DNA of 64,000 nucleotides from Pelagibius litoralis (lineage in GTDB: Bacteria > Pseudomonadota > Alphaproteobacteria > Kiloniellales > Kiloniellaceae): NCBI RefSeq assembly GCF_011683915.1, contig NZ_JAAQPH010000001.1:248001-312000 (forward strand). Direction: 5' to 3'. Under the pieces are notes generated by a model, which was not told the DNA's origin, did no database searches, and saw nothing but the letters and a program-made list of their open reading frames with translations. Both the position numbers and the translations under genes were made by a program. Of the stretch, positions 1 to 8,045 are shown piece by piece. Each line of letters begins with the position of its first letter. The stretch's first letter is position 1.

Positions 1-296
1 GTAGTTCCCGGATCGGGATCGGCCTCATTCAGCAACGCATCGATTGCCTGTTGTCCTTGCCGATCAACTGCTGCGGAGCCATCGCCGAAGAAGACGCTTT
101 GCTGGAACAGAATACCTTCTGCCTGGTTTTCCGGTGTGGCGGGAACCTGGCGCCACTTGGCGTGATGGAAAACGGTGTTGACCACATCGGCAACCGCCTG
201 TGCCCCGGGTTCTCGCTCAGGGTCGCCGGCGCAGGCCGCGCTCAACAGCGAGATCGAGAGAACTGCGGTGAGCTTGCTCAGCTTTCGTCCCGTCAT
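1..296 (-). CDS. CpaD-like pilus lipoprotein, C-terminus cut by window edge
   Basis: The reading frame starts at 296 and runs off the left edge, giving about 98 residues. The N-terminus is a lipoprotein signal: a short basic start, a hydrophobic stretch and an LSAAC lipobox, so the mature protein should be a lipid-anchored outer-membrane or periplasmic protein. It lies 10 bp downstream of the secretin gene, where cpaD sits in cpa/tad loci, so a pilus-assembly lipoprotein is the best inference. The visible part has no decisive CpaD motif. A stretch around residues 70-90 with FGDGSAAVD followed by a Gln/Ala-rich helix could also fit an OmpA-like domain. The lipoprotein nature is seen directly; the CpaD role rests on position. 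Confidence 0.6.
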   Translation of the reverse strand, partial: MTGRKLSKLTAVLSISLLSAACAGDPEREPGAQAVADVVNTVFHHAKWRQVPATPENQAEGILFQQSVFFGDGSAAVDRQGQQAIDALLNEADPDPGT

Positions 297-306
297 CTCT
301 TTGTTC

Positions 307-1689
307 CTAATCCAGAATAAAGCCGGTGTTCTTGCCACCACCCAGCCGGCTTGCCTGCGCGGGGTCCAGCGGCACCGTGCGGCCGGGTTGAGCACCGGCG
401 GTTGCCGGCAATCCGGCCCCGGCAAGCGGCTGTGCCCGGTAGGGGTCCAGCGGCGTCTTCAGCTGATCGCTGTCGACCGGCTGAACGATGTAGGGCGTGA
501 CGATGATGACGAGCTCCGTCTCTTCGCGCTCGAATCGATCGCTTTGGAACAGCGCGCCCAGGATCGGCAGATCGCCGAGACCGGGAATCTTTCGGCTCTC
601 CTGTCGGCTGTTGTCGAGGATCAGGCCGGCAATGGCAAAGCTCTGTCCGGAAGCCAGTTCCACCGTGGTTTCCGCGCGGCGTGTGGTGAGCGACGGAACG
701 GAGAGGCCGCCGGCAAGTACCTGCACCGCGTTGGAAAGCTGACTTACCTCCGGGCGCACGCGCATTGAGATGCGGCTGCGGCCCAACAGGGTAGGGGTGA
801 AAGCCAAGCTGACGCCGAACTGCTTGAACTGGACCGTTATCGTATCTTCGTCTTGCGAGACCGGAATCGGAAACTCGCCACCGGCAAGGAAGCTGGCTGT
901 TTCTCCCGACAGGGCGGTCAGGTTGGGTTCGGCGAGGATGGTAACCAGATTGTCCTCTGCCAGCGCGTCGATCAGCGTGTCAATCGAGGCGTTGCCGATG
1001 TTGCCGCCTGCGAAGATCGAGTTGATACCCGCCACTGGGGGCAGGGACTGCAGACCGAACTGGATGCCGCCGTCGACAAAAATATCCCAGTTGAAGCCGA
1101 ACTGGTTGATGACCTCACGCGATACCTCGGCAATCCGAACCCGCAGATTGACCTGGTTTGGCGCCGTCACGGCAAGGCGGTTGATGATCTCGCCGCCCTC
1201 GCTGATGAAGCGCGTCGCAAGACGGCGTGAGTCCTCGGCTTCGCTAGCCGTAGCGACACTGCCGGAAAGGATGATCGCTCCATCGACCGACGATGCTTCG
1301 ATCTGACCGCCCGGCACCAGGTCATCCAGCGCGCCCTGCAGGCGGGTGAGATTGTGGTTCACCGTCACGGTCACGTTGGCGATGATGTTGTCGTTTGAAT
1401 CCAAAGCGAAGAGGGTGGTGGTTCCGACGGCTTTGCCGAAGAGATAGAGCAAACGATCAGATTTTGCGCTGATATCGGCGATTGCCGGGTTGGCGATGAA
1501 CACCGATGACATCGCGCGATCGAGGCGCAGCAACTGGCCCTCGCTCAGCTCGATGACAATAGGATCGCCATTGCTAGGCACCGCCCGACCCTGCAAGGCG
1601 GCAGCAGCTTGCCCGGCCGGGACGGCTATTGCCGCCGCCAGGGCAAATACAAGCCAAAGCCTTGAAATCAAGCGCATAAAGGACCCCAT
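307..1689 (-). CDS. cpaC: Flp pilus secretin (CpaC/RcpA family)
   Basis: This is the outer-membrane secretin of the Flp (Tad) pilus, forming the ring channel for the fibre. The 460-residue protein has a signal peptide (about residues 5-31), a secretin N0-like region with the VFIANPAIADI stretch, a BON-like segment near 115-160, and a C-terminal secretin domain. The last part carries the family hallmark KIPGLGDLPILGALF followed by ETELVIIVTPYIV. The ATG at 1689 abuts the cpaB stop. A second in-frame ATG at 1677 has GGGG six bases upstream and may be the true start. It is transcribed with cpaA and cpaB on the minus strand. Length and motifs fit the family. Confidence 0.93.
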   Translation of the reverse strand: MGSFMRLISRLWLVFALAAAIAVPAGQAAAALQGRAVPSNGDPIVIELSEGQLLRLDRAMSSVFIANPAIADISAKSDRLLYLFGKAVGTTTLFALDSNDNIIANVTVTVNHNLTRLQGALDDLVPGGQIEASSVDGAIILSGSVATASEAEDSRRLATRFISEGGEIINRLAVTAPNQVNLRVRIAEVSREVINQFGFNWDIFVDGGIQFGLQSLPPVAGINSIFAGGNIGNASIDTLIDALAEDNLVTILAEPNLTALSGETASFLAGGEFPIPVSQDEDTITVQFKQFGVSLAFTPTLLGRSRISMRVRPEVSQLSNAVQVLAGGLSVPSLTTRRAETTVELASGQSFAIAGLILDNSRQESRKIPGLGDLPILGALFQSDRFEREETELVIIVTPYIVQPVDSDQLKTPLDPYRAQPLAGAGLPATAGAQPGRTVPLDPAQASRLGGGKNTGFILD

Positions 1690-2574
1690 TTAAAAGCGTA
1701 ATTCCTGAACTTCATTACCACGCGTTACGTTAACAACCTTCTTACCGTCGTCATTGCCGGATCCCCTGCCGACAAGGCGGCTGACCTCGGAATCCCAGGT
1801 ATAGGTGTCGCCGCGCTCCGGATCGCTCTCTTCCTTGGTTTCATTCATGACCGTTAGCCGCTCCAGCTCTTCTTCGTCCTTGGCCAGGCTCCGCAGGCTG
1901 ATGGAAAGAGCCCCCAGTTCCCGCACGACCGAGAGCATCTCGGTCTGCTTTGGGGTAACTTCCAGGGTAAAATTCTTGGCGTATTGGGGATCGGTGCCGT
2001 TGTCGTCGGTCGTCTGGTCAAGGGCCAGTACGCGTACGTTTTGCAGAACGGTCTCGCTGGCGCGGCGTTGGACGACGTTCTCGCCAGTACGGTCCGACAG
2101 TGTATGTGTCAAAATGATGTCAATCCGATCGCCCGGGAACACCAAGCCGCTGACACCCGAAGTCGCGTCGACACGGATCGCAATGGCCCGATAGCCCGGC
2201 CGCAGGACAGCTGCGAGAAAGCCGCGCTCTCCAGGCCGAATCACTCTTCTCGGGGTAATCGGTTCACCGGCCGTGAAGCCACGGCGCACAACGGCCCCGA
2301 AAAAAGCATCGGGTTCGATCTCATCATCGGTGAAGTATTCATCCGGAATATCGTCATTCGGCCAGAGCTGCCAACGCAGTTGCTCTTCTTGAATGAAGAC
2401 ACCAGTCGGTAGCTCGGCTTTGGCCACCAGCACCTTGATTCCTTCGGCTTGCACTTGTTGGGCTACGATAACCGGCTTCGCCCGTTGGTTGGCCAACCAG
2501 CTGCGCGCCACGAAAGAGGTGCCGGCTGTAATCAGTAGGGCGGCGGCGATCAGCACAATGTTCCGGAATGACAT
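1690..2574 (-). CDS. cpaB: Flp pilus assembly protein CpaB (SAF domain)
   Basis: CpaB is a periplasmic, membrane-anchored factor of Flp pilus biogenesis thought to support the secretin. The 294-residue product has one N-terminal membrane segment (residues 3-25) and then a SAF/RcpC-type domain, visible as LPTGVFIQEEQLRW and the later AIAIRVDATSGVSGLVFPGD segment typical of CpaB. A perfect GGAGG lies eight bases before the ATG at 2574, which fixes the start. Its stop is directly followed by the secretin start, so the two are likely translationally coupled. The C-terminal tail is charged and ends in a short basic stretch. Length is normal for the family. Confidence 0.92.
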   Translation of the reverse strand: MSFRNIVLIAAALLITAGTSFVARSWLANQRAKPVIVAQQVQAEGIKVLVAKAELPTGVFIQEEQLRWQLWPNDDIPDEYFTDDEIEPDAFFGAVVRRGFTAGEPITPRRVIRPGERGFLAAVLRPGYRAIAIRVDATSGVSGLVFPGDRIDIILTHTLSDRTGENVVQRRASETVLQNVRVLALDQTTDDNGTDPQYAKNFTLEVTPKQTEMLSVVRELGALSISLRSLAKDEEELERLTVMNETKEESDPERGDTYTWDSEVSRLVGRGSGNDDGKKVVNVTRGNEVQELRF

Positions 2575-2586
2575 GGCATGGACCTC

Positions 2587-2676
2587 CTAGGCACATCCGC
2601 AGAACGCGGTCGGCTCGGTCAATCCAAACAGGGCCAGACCAGCCGAAGAGTAAAGAGTTACCCGTGATTTCATCAT
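2587..2676 (-). CDS. possible 29-residue ORF between cpaA and cpaB
   Basis: A small open frame (ATG-ATG at 2676-2671, stop TAG at 2589-2587) fills the cpaA-cpaB gap almost exactly: it begins one base after the cpaA stop and ends 12 bases before the cpaB start. A GGGAG ribosome site lies six bases ahead, inside the cpaA end. The product begins MMKSRVTLYS, has a short hydrophobic run (SAGLALFGL), and ends in two cysteines (FCGCA). It could be a small secreted or membrane peptide, or a leader that couples cpaA and cpaB translation. I recognise no family, so this is a candidate only. Confidence 0.35.
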   Translation of the reverse strand: MMKSRVTLYSSAGLALFGLTEPTAFCGCA

Positions 2677-2677
2677 C

Positions 2678-3184
2678 TTACGCTCCCATCAGCAGCTGTA
2701 GCGCGACGTATAGGCCGCCGGCCGAGATGGCTACGGCATAGGGCATCGGTTGCTTGCCGAAAGACGGATCGCTGGTGACGAAGAAGAAGGCGGCCGGGGT
2801 GGCGGCCCGCATCATCTTGTGTCGGACCCACAGGGCGACAGCAAGCAGTCCACCGGCAATGGCGGTGTAGAAAAGCATTGGGAGAAAAAGGGTTGGGCCC
2901 GCCCAAAGCGTGACTGCTGCGAAGAGCTTTACGTCCGCCCCGCCGCAGAAACGGAAGGCAAAGAAGACGAAGCCCAGGCTAAAGGCCGCAGCGGCGTAGA
3001 TCAGGCCCCCTGACCAATCGACACCGCCGCCTGCGGCGACGACAAAGGAAGGGTAAAGCGCAAGGAGCGCCAGGCTGAAACGATTTGGGACGGTCAGGTT
3101 CCGGCAATCGCTCGCAGCGGCCATGATCAACAGGCCCGCGAAAGCCAGGATCGTGAACCTTGTTGTTGCTAGAGATAAATCCAT
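2678..3184 (-). CDS. cpaA: prepilin peptidase CpaA
   Basis: This is the inner-membrane aspartyl peptidase that cleaves the Flp prepilin leader. With the start at 3184 (MDLSLATTRF) the protein has 168 residues, usual for CpaA, and about five or six membrane segments. The two family aspartates are visible: Asp26 in ASDCRNLTVPNR and Asp84 in CGGADVKL, the latter matching the GxGD-type motif. The open frame continues upstream to 3319, but that extension is charged, lies in the pilin-cpaA spacer and lacks the family pattern. The substrate pilin lies immediately upstream and cpaB follows. Confidence 0.88.
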   Translation of the reverse strand: MDLSLATTRFTILAFAGLLIMAAASDCRNLTVPNRFSLALLALYPSFVVAAGGGVDWSGGLIYAAAAFSLGFVFFAFRFCGGADVKLFAAVTLWAGPTLFLPMLFYTAIAGGLLAVALWVRHKMMRAATPAAFFFVTSDPSFGKQPMPYAVAISAGGLYVALQLLMGA

Positions 3185-3353
3185 AGTCTGACCGTCCAGG
3201 AAGTGTCTCCTTTGGTGCGTCTTCTTTGCGAACCAGGAAGGGAAAGCAATGAAGACGCACCAAAGGAAAGATAGGGCCGCGAGGACGCTGCCCCGGGCCC
3301 TATCGTTCTGACATGGCAACAGCCGGCCCCGGGGGGCCGTCTGAATCTAGTTG

Positions 3354-3554
3354 TTAGGGAGTAGTAGTACCAACACCCTGCGTGACCGCATTGTCGAGGC
3401 GGTTCGAAACTTCGGTGAACAGGTTGTCCAGTGAATTACCCAGCGCTCCCAGTGCCGCGATGGCGGCAACGGAAACAAGGGCAGCGATCAGGCCATACTC
3501 GATGGCCGTGGCACCGGAATCGTCCTGAAGAAAAGATTTGATAGTGTTCATCAT
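3354..3554 (-). CDS. Flp family type IVb pilin
   Basis: This is the major subunit of the Flp pilus fibre. The 66-residue prepilin has a short basic leader ending in Gly14, then the mature N-terminus ATAIEY with the conserved Glu5 and Tyr6 of Flp pilins, followed by a hydrophobic helix (GLIAALVSVAAIAALGAL). The remaining mature part is very short, as in other Flp pilins. A strong GGAGGT lies seven bases before the first of two adjacent ATG codons. It is the first gene of the minus-strand pilus cluster, preceded by about 220 bp of AT-rich DNA (3555-3774) that must hold its promoter. CpaA, next downstream, would process it. Confidence 0.95.
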   Translation of the reverse strand: MMNTIKSFLQDDSGATAIEYGLIAALVSVAAIAALGALGNSLDNLFTEVSNRLDNAVTQGVGTTTP

Positions 3555-3774
3555 GATTGCGACCTCCTATGCAAGCATATCCGAGGCCAATAATCCGCTC
3601 TTCGCATTAAGAAAAGGTAAAAGGAATTGTCTTTTTTGAGTACAAATAATCAAGTAGCACAAGAAAATAGTAGAAGTATTATTATATTAATACGTCAATA
3701 TCTGAATTGTTTTATGTAAAAATTGGAATAATCGCAACAAAATGCAATATTGGATGTCTACTGCGTTGCCTGAA

Positions 3775-4830
3775 TCACGCGGATTTCCTGGCTGATTTGG
3801 GGCTCGGCACAGGTTCATCAGAAGTGATTGCGTGGCTAAGAGAGACGGCTCCAGGCGGCGCCGGCAAGGTCAGATAATGCAGGCGTTTCATTTCTCTGCG
3901 GCTCAGAGAGACCGAGTCCAGTATCAGACCGCAGGCAAGCCCCAGCGAGGCTGAGAGCATCAGAGCGCAAACCAGGACGGCGGTAGGAAGTCGAGGCACC
4001 AGGCCGGTTTCGAAGTAGGTCAGAAACAGCGGAATCGATAGGCCCAGCGCGATTGCGGCCAGGACCGCTGCCCCGGTAGAGAAAAACGCCAGGGGACGTT
4101 CGTCCTTGGCAAGCCTGACAATGGTTTTGAGGATACGGAAACCGTCACGAAAGGTGTTGAGCTTGCTCTCGGAGCCTTCCGGCCGTTCTTTGTAGGGAGT
4201 GGCGATTTCGGCGACCGGCATCCGCAGTTCCAGGGCATGCACCGTCAATTCGGTTTCGATCTCAAAACCTGTGGCGAGGGCGGGAAAAGACTTCACAAAG
4301 CGGCGGGAGAAAATCCGATAACCGGAAAGAATGTCGCTGAAACGCTTGCCGAAAAGGCTGCTCACCATTGTGGTGAAGAGCCAGTTGCCGAACTGATGAC
4401 CCGGCCGGTAAGCCTCGTCGCTGGTGTTGATCCGCGCCGCATTCACCATATCAAGCTGTTCTTGGCAGAGCTGTTTGATCAGCCCCGGTGCTGCGGCGGC
4501 GTCATAGGTATCGTCGCCGTCGGCCAATACGTAGATATCTGCTTCAACATCGGCGAACATACGGCGCACGACGTTACCCTTGCCACGCAGCTTTTCGCAG
4601 ATGACGTTGGCCCCGGCTTCCCGGGCCACCGCCGCGGTCCGGTCACTGGAGGCGTTGTCGTAGACGTAGATCCTGGCTGATGGCAGTGCCGTGCGGAAAT
4701 CCCTTACGACCTGCCCTATGGCTGCTTCTTCGTTGTAGCACGGCAGCAGAACGGCGACCGAGGGGGCGGTGGCCTGCCAGGTGGCCGCGATGGCGGCTTG
4801 TTGGGCGTGAACCGGGTTTTCCTGCGTCAT
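3775..4830 (-). CDS. GT2 glycosyltransferase with C-terminal membrane segments
   Basis: This is a 351-residue family 2 glycosyltransferase of the dolichyl/polyprenyl-phosphate sugar synthase type. The catalytic part begins VAVLLPCYNEEAAIGQVV (about residue 25) and has the acidic nucleotide-sugar motif LADGDDTYD near residue 102 and DILSGYRIFSRRF near 165. The last third has two predicted membrane helices (about 248-270 and 283-305) and a short cytosolic tail. It probably transfers a sugar from a nucleotide donor to a lipid phosphate on the inner membrane. Neighbouring GT-C-like proteins and a second GT2 suggest a shared lipid-linked glycan pathway; the sugar cannot be told from sequence. Confidence 0.85.
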   Translation of the reverse strand: MTQENPVHAQQAAIAATWQATAPSVAVLLPCYNEEAAIGQVVRDFRTALPSARIYVYDNASSDRTAAVAREAGANVICEKLRGKGNVVRRMFADVEADIYVLADGDDTYDAAAAPGLIKQLCQEQLDMVNAARINTSDEAYRPGHQFGNWLFTTMVSSLFGKRFSDILSGYRIFSRRFVKSFPALATGFEIETELTVHALELRMPVAEIATPYKERPEGSESKLNTFRDGFRILKTIVRLAKDERPLAFFSTGAAVLAAIALGLSIPLFLTYFETGLVPRLPTAVLVCALMLSASLGLACGLILDSVSLSRREMKRLHYLTLPAPPGAVSLSHAITSDEPVPSPKSARKSA

Positions 4831-4946
4831 CTACCTAATCGCCAGATCTTCTCAGGGCCTGCCTGACCCTCGCGGACTCAGTCTTGCCGAATTCGCTCAA
4901 GATTTTCCTAACGCGGGTTCCGTTCCGCTCATTAGCTCTCAGATAG

Positions 4947-6788
4947 TCAGCGGGAGACGGTGAACAGCCTGGCCTGGCGTTGCAAATGGACGGGAAGGGC
5001 AACCTCGGCAGCCCAGGATGGTATCTGGCCGCCGGAAAGCTGCTTGTAGAGGCTGTCGCCCGCGGAGGAGAAGAAATTCCGCTCCGCTGGACTCTGGCAT
5101 AACAGGATCAGGCCTATACCGCGCTCCACGATCATGGCGCGAACCGCGCCGGGGTCGCTACTCGTTAACATCCAATAGCTGTCGTAGATTCCATCGCTGT
5201 TGCGGTGATAGGGCGTCCCGATCACCGCGTGGTCCGTGCGATAAAGCAGCTCGGGTCCGATATCCAGGAAAGTAAGTATGGTCTGCCGGGAGCCGGTCCA
5301 GCGCGGATCGGTCTCAAGAAAGCCGGCCACCTCGCCTACGTCGCAAGCGGTAAGGGACTGACCTGAGGCATCTTTGGCGTCGGCCTTGTCGACCATCAAG
5401 GTGGTGCCGACCGTCAGGGGGCCGAGCAAGAGGACCGTGATGGTGCAGCCGCGCAGGATGCCGCGGCTGAAATCGCTGTGGATCCGGTGTGTCCACTGAA
5501 GGAAGCGATCGAAGACCACGGCAAAAGCCATGATAAAGGCGACTTCGGCATAACCGGAGAAGCGTATGTGTTTGATGGCGACAAGCCAGAGCAGGAGGCA
5601 GGCGAAACCGATAAAGGCCAGGGTCCAGAAGCTGCTGCTACGGCGCTCCTGCCACAACAATCTGGCAAAGAAGGGTACGACCAAAAGGCCACTGCCGAAA
5701 AAGAAGATGAAGCTGCCGATACTGTCACGGTCCTGCGGAATAAGCGGCCGCATCTCTAGGACCAAATCCAACCAGATGGGCTGGATACGGGGGTCGACCC
5801 CGGCCATGGGGCCGGCGAAGAAGAGTGGGTGGATGCTGTTCACCAGAAGGCCGGCAGCCGTGACGCCGAACAGGCCGAGCAACAGGCGTCCAACCGGGTG
5901 CGTGCCGGCTGTGGCGCGGTTTTCATAGGATTCTGCGGCGCGCCAGAACAGCAGGATGCTGACCACGACAAGAAACTGAACAGTGGAAACGCGGTCGTAA
6001 CTTGGCTCCAGGAAGCGCTCTAACGGCCGCTCGGCAAAGAGCGCGGCAAGGAGTAGCAGGCTGGCTGCCAGCGCAAACCACTTGTTTTGCGAGGCCTTTT
6101 CGCGTTCGCCGAACAGCCAGGGCATTCCGAGGGCGACAAGGCAGACCCCCATGGGTAGCAAGAACTCCACCGAGAGCCAGATACCGAAACCGGCACTGGC
6201 GCCGGCCCATACGGCCGGGCGCGCATCCAGGGGGTTGCGCAGCGCCCGCAGTGTAAAACCGGCCGTGACGACGAAGACGAGCAGCAGAAGGCTGTGATGA
6301 TCGGCCCGCCCGGCGACCGAGTAGGCCAATGCGCCAGGCTGCAGAAACAGCGCGACGGCTGGCAGGAACCAAACCTCCGGCCGGATCACGGGCCGCATTG
6401 CCCAGGCCAGGGCAAAGCCTGTCGTCAGTTGCAGAAGTGGTGATACAAGAATGCCGGCAACGTAGAGCGCCCCTTCGAAATCCATGCCGAGCGACGCCGG
6501 TAACGCGATCAGCATGATCAGCATGTCGAAGGGCCGGGTCCAATGCAGAGTATCCCCATAGGGTGCATTGGCGCGTTCGATGGTGCCGTCGAACCAATCC
6601 CAGTTCTGATAGAGTTCCGTCACGCGCAGCATGCGCATGTAGCTGTCGGGGCCGACAAGGCCTGATTCAAACACCGGCAGGTCGCGGAAGACGATCAGGC
6701 TGGTGTGAACCATGGCCCAGGTAATGAAGAGCGCAAGGTAAGGCAGCAGCTGGGCCGCCCCGTTTCGCTTTGTGCTGTATGATTGCAT
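4947..6788 (-). CDS. GT-C-like polytopic membrane protein (STT3/AglB-like N-terminus)
   Basis: This 613-residue protein has about a dozen hydrophobic segments and a soluble C-terminal portion after residue 460. The first periplasmic loop, GPDSYMRMLRV followed by NAPYGDTLHW, resembles the acidic catalytic loop of GT-C enzymes such as oligosaccharyltransferase STT3, which use lipid-phosphate sugars. The C-terminal part contains DIGPELLYRTDHAVIGTPYHRN, suggestive of the soluble domain of such enzymes, but I do not see a clear WWDYG motif. It sits between two GT2 genes, so a role in transferring a lipid-linked sugar or glycan to an envelope acceptor is inferred. The exact acceptor is unknown. Confidence 0.65.
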   Translation of the reverse strand: MQSYSTKRNGAAQLLPYLALFITWAMVHTSLIVFRDLPVFESGLVGPDSYMRMLRVTELYQNWDWFDGTIERANAPYGDTLHWTRPFDMLIMLIALPASLGMDFEGALYVAGILVSPLLQLTTGFALAWAMRPVIRPEVWFLPAVALFLQPGALAYSVAGRADHHSLLLLVFVVTAGFTLRALRNPLDARPAVWAGASAGFGIWLSVEFLLPMGVCLVALGMPWLFGEREKASQNKWFALAASLLLLAALFAERPLERFLEPSYDRVSTVQFLVVVSILLFWRAAESYENRATAGTHPVGRLLLGLFGVTAAGLLVNSIHPLFFAGPMAGVDPRIQPIWLDLVLEMRPLIPQDRDSIGSFIFFFGSGLLVVPFFARLLWQERRSSSFWTLAFIGFACLLLWLVAIKHIRFSGYAEVAFIMAFAVVFDRFLQWTHRIHSDFSRGILRGCTITVLLLGPLTVGTTLMVDKADAKDASGQSLTACDVGEVAGFLETDPRWTGSRQTILTFLDIGPELLYRTDHAVIGTPYHRNSDGIYDSYWMLTSSDPGAVRAMIVERGIGLILLCQSPAERNFFSSAGDSLYKQLSGGQIPSWAAEVALPVHLQRQARLFTVSR

Positions 6789-6902
6789 CGACCCGCCGCA
6801 TATAAAGCTGCATGAGCAGCCGCAATCCTGGGACTAAAGCTCTAAGGAACGATTAAGTCTGTGGGGAAGCTCACTGATTTGACTTAGCAACGAAGTCGGT
6901 AT

Positions 6903-7937
6903 TCAGGCGGAGCGCCGTCCGGCCGGTTGAGGCGGTGTTTGAGCGGTCGTGGTAGCGTCGTGTTGATTCGTTTGAAGAGGTTGGCTCATCAGCTCCCCGG
7001 ATGATCCGTACTCGCTTTCCACTAAGTACTTTTCGTCTTCCTGCGGCCGACTAGCTCGTACCACTTCGGCGATCAGGCCGGTTGCGATCATCTGGGTCCC
7101 GAACAGAACCGCCATGATTCCGAAGAAAAGGAGCGGTCGAGAACCGATTGGACCCGCCCCGACCAACCAAAGAACTGTTAGATAGGCAAGTGCGGCAAAG
7201 CCGGCGCCGGTTATCGGCAAACCAATGTAAGCAAAGAGGTGGGCCGGCCGCATGCGGAAACGAGTGGACAGCAGAACCGTGAAGAGGTCGATCATCCCTT
7301 TGATCAGCCGGCTCCAGCCGTACTTGGATTGGCCGTGCGTGCGAGGATGGTGGGTTACGGGAATTTCGCTTACCTGAAAACCGAGGCTATGGAGTAGAGC
7401 CGGCGTGAAGCGATGCAGCTCACCATATAGATTGAGATGAGCCAGCGCGGACCGCCGATAGGCTTTGAAACCGCAGTTATAGTCATGTAGCCGCAAGCCG
7501 AAAACACGACCTACGACGGCGTTGAACAACTTAGAGGGTAGAGTCTTGCCGAGGGGGTCGTGACGTTTCTGCTTCCAACCGCTCACCACGTCGATGCCGC
7601 TGTGGATCTGCTCCAAGAACCTCGGTATTTCCATTGGATCGTCTTGCAGATCGGCATCCATGGTGATGACGATATCGCCGCGGGCGCGGCGAAACCCTGC
7701 AGACAACGCGGCTGCCTTGCCGAAATTCGTTCGAAAGTTGATCAAAGAGGCCAACGCGCTACTCCCGACCAGCTTCTGAGCCTTGATCGGGCCCAGATCG
7801 GTACTGCCATCGTTCACATAGATGACTTCAAAGGGGCAACCAGTCGGCGCAACGGCAGCGACTATCTTCTCGTGGAGCTTCTCTATGGTTTCCTCTTCGT
7901 TAAAGAAGGGGACCACAATCGAAAGCGATAGCGACAT
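6903..7937 (-). CDS. GtrB/ArnC-type GT2 glycosyltransferase (polyprenyl-phosphate sugar synthase)
   Basis: The product belongs to the bactoprenol-phosphate glucose/aminoarabinose transferase group of GT2 enzymes. From the start at 7937 (a GAGG site eight bases upstream favours it over 7952) it has 344 residues. Motifs in order: SIVVPFFNEEETI at the N-terminus, YVNDGSTD near residue 46, the catalytic DADLQDDP near 94, YNCGFKAYRR, and the membrane-proximal HGQSKYGW typical of GtrB. Two strong membrane helices follow (about 229-255 and 265-290). The C-terminus is Gln/Thr/Pro-rich and likely disordered. It would load a sugar onto undecaprenyl phosphate for the neighbouring GT-C-like enzymes. Confidence 0.88.
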   Translation of the reverse strand: MSLSLSIVVPFFNEEETIEKLHEKIVAAVAPTGCPFEVIYVNDGSTDLGPIKAQKLVGSSALASLINFRTNFGKAAALSAGFRRARGDIVITMDADLQDDPMEIPRFLEQIHSGIDVVSGWKQKRHDPLGKTLPSKLFNAVVGRVFGLRLHDYNCGFKAYRRSALAHLNLYGELHRFTPALLHSLGFQVSEIPVTHHPRTHGQSKYGWSRLIKGMIDLFTVLLSTRFRMRPAHLFAYIGLPITGAGFAALAYLTVLWLVGAGPIGSRPLLFFGIMAVLFGTQMIATGLIAEVVRASRPQEDEKYLVESEYGSSGELMSQPLQTNQHDATTTAQTPPQPAGRRSA

Positions 7938-8045
7938 TGGACGACCTCGCACCTTCTCCGCTCACACCATAAGTCAACGGCTCCGCGGCAACACAGCGCG
8001 CAGTCTGCGACAGAGTTATTAATCCTTTCACAAGCCGCATGGTTT

